Source: Polyangiaceae bacterium (GTDB taxonomy: Bacteria; Myxococcota_A; Polyangia; Polyangiales; Polyangiaceae). From it: 64,000 nt of DNA. The notes below the pieces were generated by a model. The model was not told where the DNA came from. It did no database searches and was given only the letters and a program-made list of their open reading frames with translations. The stretch is taken from assembly GCA_013214025.1 (NCBI GenBank), contig JABSRN010000003.1:62001-126000 (forward strand), written 5' to 3'. The translations under genes and the position numbers were made by a program. Below, one piece after another: positions 62,313-64,000 of the stretch (positions are counted from its first letter, which is position 1; each line of letters begins with the position of its first letter).

Positions 62313-63532
62313 ACTCGCTGCTCACGGCACTACGCTTGGCGTTTCGGGCGATCACTCGTTCTGCTTTGCGTTCGGCACTGACGGCGTTGGGGATCCTCGT
62401 CGGGGTGGCCTCCGTCGCGATCGTTGTGTCTTTGGGGCGGGCAGCCACCGAGCAGGTAGGTTCTCGGATCCAGAGTCTGGGCTCCAACGTGATCTACGTA
62501 TTCAATCGGAGTGTCGCTAAGAGTGGGGCACGCGGTGCCGCGGGAACCGGCGGGGGACTCACTGAAGGGGACGCGCGCGCCATCGCGCGGGAAGTGCCCT
62601 CGGTCTCTCAAGTCACTGTTTATTCCGACGTGGGCATGCAGGTGAGCAGTAGCTTCGAGAATACTCGGACCAAAGTCGTCGGTGCCGACGTCAATTATTT
62701 CGATGTGCGGGGTTACACGATAAACGGCGGACGGAATTGGACGCCATCTGAGGAACTCACGCGGGCTAAGGTCTGTTTGATCGGGACGACCGCCGCTGGT
62801 GCGCTGTTCGAGAATATGGATCCCATCGGTCAGACACTGCGTGTGGGCAAGCACCCGTACCGAGTGATCGGTACGCTCGCGTCGAAGGGGCAATCACCCT
62901 TCGGAACGGATCAGGACGATCGCATTGTGATGCCCATCGGCTCCTTTCGTGCTCGAGTAGCGCCGTCTCCAGGCCGTCGAGTTGAGATGATCATGGCTTC
63001 CGCCCCGCCGGGTTCAGAATCTGCAGCTGTGCGCGACATGGAAGCCCTGATGTCTCAGCGTCATCACATCGCGGAGGGCGCGGAAGCGGATTTTAGAGTG
63101 CGGTCCCAGGCGGGTTTCCAAAAACGTCAGGCCGAGGTGTTGAATATTCTGAGCGTGTTGTTGCTCAGCGTTGCTGCCATCGCCCTCTTCGTCGGTGGCG
63201 TTGGCGTAATGAACATCATGTTGGTCAGCGTCACCGAACGAAAGCGTGAGATCGGCATCCGCATGGCCATCGGCGCTCGCGCATCCGACATCCGCGCCCA
63301 GTTTCTCGCCGAGGCCGCAGCCATTGCGCTATTCGGAGGCGTGCTCGGTCTCGCATTGGCGGGCGGGCTCACCTTTGCACTCAGCGCGGCGCTGGGCTGG
63401 GACCTTCAGCTCAGTCGGGACGCGATCCTGACGGGGCTAGCGACCAGTGTGGTGACGGGACTATTATTCGGCATCTGGCCGGCGGCCCGCGCCGCCTCGC
63501 TCGAACCCATCGAGGCCTTGCGCCATGAGTGA
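62309..63532 (+). CDS. MacB-type ABC transporter permease (FtsX fold), first of two
   Basis: 407 aa. N-terminal helix near 20-45 (LRSALTALGILVGVASVAIVV), large periplasmic domain, then three helices at about 285-310, 335-355 and 375-400 (LSVLLLSVAAIALFVGGVGVMNIMLVSVTERKREIGIRMAIGA is the FtsX hallmark). Moves macrolide-like, lipid or peptide substrates via the MacA-type adaptor. Coupled to the ATPase by overlap and followed by a second permease by 8-bp overlap. Confidence 0.92.
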   Translation: MNSLLTALRLAFRAITRSALRSALTALGILVGVASVAIVVSLGRAATEQVGSRIQSLGSNVIYVFNRSVAKSGARGAAGTGGGLTEGDARAIAREVPSVSQVTVYSDVGMQVSSSFENTRTKVVGADVNYFDVRGYTINGGRNWTPSEELTRAKVCLIGTTAAGALFENMDPIGQTLRVGKHPYRVIGTLASKGQSPFGTDQDDRIVMPIGSFRARVAPSPGRRVEMIMASAPPGSESAAVRDMEALMSQRHHIAEGAEADFRVRSQAGFQKRQAEVLNILSVLLLSVAAIALFVGGVGVMNIMLVSVTERKREIGIRMAIGARASDIRAQFLAEAAAIALFGGVLGLALAGGLTFALSAALGWDLQLSRDAILTGLATSVVTGLLFGIWPAARAASLEPIEALRHE

Positions 63533-64000
63533 GCGGCCAGAGCCCACCGGTTGGCAGGCGCGCTCGCCCAATACTGGGTGGGTCAGCATTCTGCTCACTG
63601 CGGTGGGACTGGCTTTCGGGGCATTGCTGAAGCACCCTCTGCGTGCCTTCCTCACCGCCTTTGGTATTTTGGTAGGGGTGGCGGCGGTCACTGTGGTGGT
63701 CGCCCTAGCCGAGGGCGCGAAGCTGGCGATCGGCGCCAAGATCGATGCGATGGGCACCAATTCCCTGGTCGTGACCCCTCGGGACGTGAGTCGCAGCGGT
63801 GTCCGAGGCAGTGCCGCCCTGCCACCGCTAACCGTAAACGACGGCATCGCGCTGCAGAGGGAGTCGACTGCGATCGAGCGTGTCGCCCCGTTGTTAGAGA
63901 CCGGCGCTCAGGTTACGTTTTTCGAGGACAACGTCGCGACCGCCATCACCGGTACTACACCGGATTTTTTTAGCATTCGCGCTTGGACCCTGGAGTCCGG
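63525..64000 (+). CDS. second MacB-type permease, 3' end cut by window
   Basis: Starts MSERPEPTGWQARSPNTGWV with an ATG at 63525 inside the first permease gene end (overlap 8 bp) and stays open to the window edge. N-terminal helix about 45-65 (LTAFGILVGVAAVTVVVALA) and beginning periplasmic domain (LVVTPRDVSRSGVRG) match the first permease. The two would form a heterodimeric channel. Confidence 0.85.
   Translation, partial: MSERPEPTGWQARSPNTGWVSILLTAVGLAFGALLKHPLRAFLTAFGILVGVAAVTVVVALAEGAKLAIGAKIDAMGTNSLVVTPRDVSRSGVRGSAALPPLTVNDGIALQRESTAIERVAPLLETGAQVTFFEDNVATAITGTTPDFFSIRAWTLES

Overview
The window looks like chromosomal DNA of a Myxococcota-type (deltaproteobacterial) bacterium. Base composition is GC-rich. 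Coding is dense on both strands, with many GTG starts. There are many lipoproteins with Gly/Ser/Asp-rich spacers, VWA, GLUG and PEGA surface proteins, a Ser/Thr kinase of the myxobacterial type and modular fusion proteins. The lineage is inferred from gene content; there is no rRNA or other taxonomic marker here. I saw no tRNA, rRNA, CRISPR array, insertion sequence or prophage.

Left part (1-11 kb): the 3' portion of an AraC-type regulator carries an in-frame block of back-to-back hairpins. Next is a probable signalling cassette: EF-hand protein, ECF sigma factor, single-span anti-sigma candidate, and a periplasmic metal-sensor-like protein with a very basic tail. Smaller genes follow: a STAS-like protein, a GreA-C-like protein, a glutaredoxin/A-type/rhodanese fusion, a hotdog thioesterase overlapping an FHA protein, a sugar epimerase, a TfoX-N/DUF2461 fusion and a GLUG lipoprotein.

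Middle (11-35 kb): full-length cobalamin-dependent methionine synthase, 7Fe ferredoxin, a coiled-coil protein, a DTW-domain protein with a degenerate exonuclease-like C-terminus, an L,D-transpeptidase and a striking MutH homologue. These are followed by an extensin-like peptidase, glutathione reductase, several extracytoplasmic thioredoxin-fold proteins, TerB-like protein, TruD, two VWA lipoproteins, an outer-membrane barrel with a partner redoxin lipoprotein, and a YyaL/DUF255 protein. Redox and envelope functions dominate.

Right part (34-64 kb): PfkB kinase, a Cys-rich repeat lipoprotein, PEGA/TPR envelope proteins, a haem-motif lipoprotein, an FAD monooxygenase and an OPT transporter. A complete five-gene oligopeptide ABC operon runs into a thioredoxin lipoprotein. 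Then come a PpiC parvulin, a DUF4388 Ser/Thr kinase preceded by a 54-aa gene, and a lipid-related stretch (KAS III, UbiB/AarF kinase, desaturase, MaoC hydratase). MsrB and a MacA/MacB-type efflux operon, cut by the window edge, close the window.

The observations most worth a second look are the hairpin block inside the AraC gene, MutH outside its usual lineage, the DTW/exonuclease-like fusion, the three-module glutaredoxin with a cysteine-less A-type domain, the EF-hand/ECF/metal-sensor cassette, and the Cys-rich repeat lipoprotein.
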